Assembly: GCA_964406005.1 (NCBI GenBank)
Contig: CAYOPZ010000010.1
Coordinates: 1-64,000, forward strand
DNA: 64,000 nucleotides
Direction of reading: 5' to 3'
Source: CAYOPZ01 sp964406005
GTDB taxonomy: Bacteria; Bacteroidota; Bacteroidia; Bacteroidales; SM23-62
Shown piece after piece: positions 62,621 to 64,000 of the stretch; within the stretch, counting starts at the first letter, position 1; each line of letters opens with the position of its first letter. The notes under the pieces were generated by a model. That model had not been told where the DNA came from, searched no databases, and saw only the letters and a list, made by a program, of their open reading frames with translations. The position numbers were made by a program, and so were the translations under genes.

Positions 62621-62628
62621 CAAAGATA
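62621..62628 (-). promoter_or_regulatory. -7 element of the kinase gene, implying a leaderless mRNA
   Basis: On the minus strand TATCTTTG (62628-62621) matches TAnnTTTG exactly. Transcription would begin within a few bases of the ATG at 62613. No TTTG box was found at 19 nt. Confidence 0.5.
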
Positions 62629-62828
62629 ATCCTGATACAGTGTATATTATATGCTTTTAACAATCTTTAACATTCATTAATCCCCCTTAAGCGAATATTG
62701 ATCTGGATTTGTTACCATGCATTGCCCTATCTCTCATAAATGCCGGGGAAGTCGTTTCGGTCGAAACAGATGATACGGAAAATCCGGAAAGCGATGTGAC
62801 TGAAGAGGAAGAATAAGGCCTCTTTTCT

Positions 62829-62836
62829 TATTTTTG
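62829..62836 (+). promoter_or_regulatory. -7 element before the methyltransferase gene
   Basis: TATTTTTG matches TAnnTTTG exactly and lies 18 nt before the ATG, predicting a leader of about 12 nt. Confidence 0.45.
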
Positions 62837-62854
62837 TGATTCAGACCTGAAGGC

Positions 62855-63601
62855 ATGGAATATCCGGCAAGTATTGCACGATTTTACGACCTGATCTACA
62901 AGCAGGTCAGATCCTCTGCGGACATGGAATTCTATTTGTCCCGGACCAGGGAGGTTTCCGGTCCCGTTCTGGAGGTCGGTGTTGGGACCGGCCGTTTGTT
63001 CATGAAAGCATTGAAAAACGGGGCCGATATTTACGGCATTGATCCGAGTGCGGAAATGCTCGGAGTTTTGTATGAAAAACTTGATCCGGATAATCATTTC
63101 AGGGTAATTCAGGGTGATGCGGAGAGCTTTCATTTCCCCGTGAAATTTGACCTGATCCTTGCTCCTTTCCGTGTTTTCTCCCACATCCTTCAGGTGGATG
63201 AACAGTTGAAAGCATTGAATAATATCCATTCGCATCTGAGCGATCACGGGCGTTTTATCATGGATCTCTACGTGCCGGATCCATCATTGATCTCCGGCGG
63301 GCTGCGTGAACATGAAGATTTCAACGAAGAATACAGCCCTGGCAACAGGCTTCGCAGGATCGTCAGCATGCATGCCGACCCGGTAAACCAGATCTCTTAT
63401 GTGACAATGACCCTGATCTGGAACGAAGGGAAGAAACAATACGAAGAAAAATGGGAAACCATGATGCGTTTTTATTACCGCCATGAACTCGAACACCTGC
63501 TTGAACGCTCGGAACTGAAACTGGTCGATATCCTGGGCGATTTCAACGGAACCCCCCTGAGCATTGCATCCAAAGAATTTATCCTTGTATGCAGTAAATG
63601 A
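62855..63601 (+). CDS. Class I SAM-dependent methyltransferase, substrate unknown
   Basis: The 248-residue protein has a seven-strand methyltransferase fold: the SAM-binding loop VLEVGVGTGRLFMKA near residue 40, an acidic residue ending strand 2 (IYGIDPSAEML) and the motif FDLILAPFRVFSHI near residue 95. No targeting or substrate domain is visible. It is followed, after an AT-rich promoter region, by a PadR-type regulator; the two need not be linked. Substrate cannot be inferred. Confidence 0.85.
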   Translation: MEYPASIARFYDLIYKQVRSSADMEFYLSRTREVSGPVLEVGVGTGRLFMKALKNGADIYGIDPSAEMLGVLYEKLDPDNHFRVIQGDAESFHFPVKFDLILAPFRVFSHILQVDEQLKALNNIHSHLSDHGRFIMDLYVPDPSLISGGLREHEDFNEEYSPGNRLRRIVSMHADPVNQISYVTMTLIWNEGKKQYEEKWETMMRFYYRHELEHLLERSELKLVDILGDFNGTPLSIASKEFILVCSK

Positions 63602-63658
63602 TTCCATCCTTCAACTGCGATCTTTTCTAATATATTTTTTAATTATATATATAATATT

Positions 63659-63689
63659 TTTGTATATTAAAATATATTATATATATTTG
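63659..63689 (+). promoter_or_regulatory. Bacteroidota housekeeping promoter of the PadR gene
   Basis: TTTG at 63659-63662 and TATATTTG at 63682-63689 are separated by exactly 19 nt, a perfect match to TTTG-N19-TAnnTTTG. The predicted transcription start is about 63694-63696 and the ATG is at 63697, so the mRNA would be leaderless or nearly so. The surrounding AT-palindromic sequence (about 63630-63690) could also be the operator. Confidence 0.7.
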
Positions 63690-63696
63690 CTGCATC

Positions 63697-64000
63697 ATGA
63701 TATCACGTGAACTCATCAAGGGAACCCTGAAATACATGGTGCTGAACCTGCTGAGGGAAAGGTCAAAAATGTACGGATACGAGATCACCCAGGTACTGGA
63801 TGACACGAGCGGGGGAAAGATAAAGCTCACCTTTGCCGCCCTGTACCCTGTACTGCATAAGCTCGAAGCAGAAGGGATGCTAAAAACCGAAACAGAAAAT
63901 GTAAACAACAGGATAAGGAAATACTACAGCCTGACACCCGGGGGAAGGAAAGAGTCCGGGATGCGGCGGGAGGAATTCAAGGAATATATCCGTCTTATGT
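63697..64000 (+). CDS. PadR-family transcriptional regulator (3' end outside window)
   Basis: The visible 101 codons encode the PadR winged-helix domain: ELIKGTLKYMVLNLLRER, then MYGYEITQVLDD, and the recognition region LTFAALYPVLHKLEAEGML followed by the wing NNRIRKYYSLTPGGRKE. PadR proteins usually repress a neighbouring membrane-transport or stress gene and respond to small ligands. The gene runs off the end of the window, so its length and its operon partners are not known. The ATG at 63697 is the first in frame and sits directly after a strong promoter. Confidence 0.9.
   Translation, partial: MISRELIKGTLKYMVLNLLRERSKMYGYEITQVLDDTSGGKIKLTFAALYPVLHKLEAEGMLKTETENVNNRIRKYYSLTPGGRKESGMRREEFKEYIRLM

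Larger units (their letters stand above)
62614..62854. other. Intergenic region with two divergent promoters and a short acidic open stretch
   Basis: The left part contains the upstream region of the kinase gene, the right part that of the methyltransferase gene. Between them (about 62695-62817, plus strand) lies an open stretch of some 40 codons with an acidic tail (DDTENPESDVTEEEE) but no ATG. It could be the end of a decayed gene; I see no match. Confidence 0.5.

Noticed and set aside
62695..62817. Small acidic protein gene
   Set aside because: The frame lacks an ATG and any recognisable similarity; it may be a decayed gene end or chance.

Overview
The window comes from a member of the Bacteroidota, most likely the class Bacteroidia; I cannot name the genus. 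The reasons are a division/cell-wall cluster in the order typical of that phylum, a 633-residue PurF, an IPExxxVDY-family protein, an RprX/RprY-like two-component pair, an ExbB-X-ExbD-ExbD cluster, a protein joining an MG2 domain to a TonB plug, and many upstream regions with the Bacteroidota promoter element TAnnTTTG. Most of the DNA is moderately GC-rich housekeeping sequence. One conspicuously AT-rich accessory patch lies at about 50.4-52.7 kb.

Layout. (1) 1-463: the right part of an IS200/IS605-type element with a TnpA transposase, ending just before coaX. (2) 482-8072, plus strand: coaX, an outer-membrane barrel protein, a TPR protein, lptC, a small membrane protein, a CNNM/CorC-type protein and a PpiD-like periplasmic isomerase, an envelope-biogenesis group. 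(3) 8079-23252, minus strand: the dcw cluster read mraZ-rsmH-ftsL-ftsI-murE-mraY-murD-ftsW-murG-murC-ftsQ-ftsA-ftsZ, packed with overlaps and preceded by four 10-bp MraZ boxes. (4) 23470-25445: a probable glycine/ornithine-type aminolipid pair (glsA, glsB). (5) 25442-35396: purF, a SPOR protein, an SOS1-like Na+/H+ antiporter with a cyclic-nucleotide domain, a small membrane protein, YebC, the MG2/TonB-plug protein and a STAS protein. (6) 35397-35861: a gene-free stretch holding three tandem units of about 124 bp, each with a long compound hairpin. (7) 35862-50403: aspS, tadA, aroA, proline dehydrogenase, a small membrane protein, dprA, an orphan glutamate-synthase-like flavoprotein, TatD, asparaginase, tRNA-Ser, the ExbB/ExbD cluster, a PII protein and AmtB. 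(8) 50404-52762: the AT-rich patch with an istB remnant, the C-terminal remnant of a sugar porter and a GH29 alpha-fucosidase, ending at tRNA-Arg. (9) 52927-64000: leuS, an M23 peptidase, purN, acpP-fabF-rnc, an IPExxxVDY protein, the RprXY-like pair, a methyltransferase and the start of a PadR regulator.

The genes mostly serve growth: peptidoglycan synthesis and division (region 3), LPS and outer-membrane export (region 2), membrane lipids (glsAB, acpP-fabF), purine synthesis (purF, purN), tRNA charging and editing (aspS, leuS, tadA) and ammonium uptake (PII-AmtB).

The least explained item is the hairpin array downstream of aspS. Its three hairpins share a nearly invariant cap, while their outer stems differ in sequence yet are fully self-complementary over 15-19 bp. 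No protein-coding partner is visible beside it. I regard it as a structured repeat family of unknown role, not as proof of a new system.
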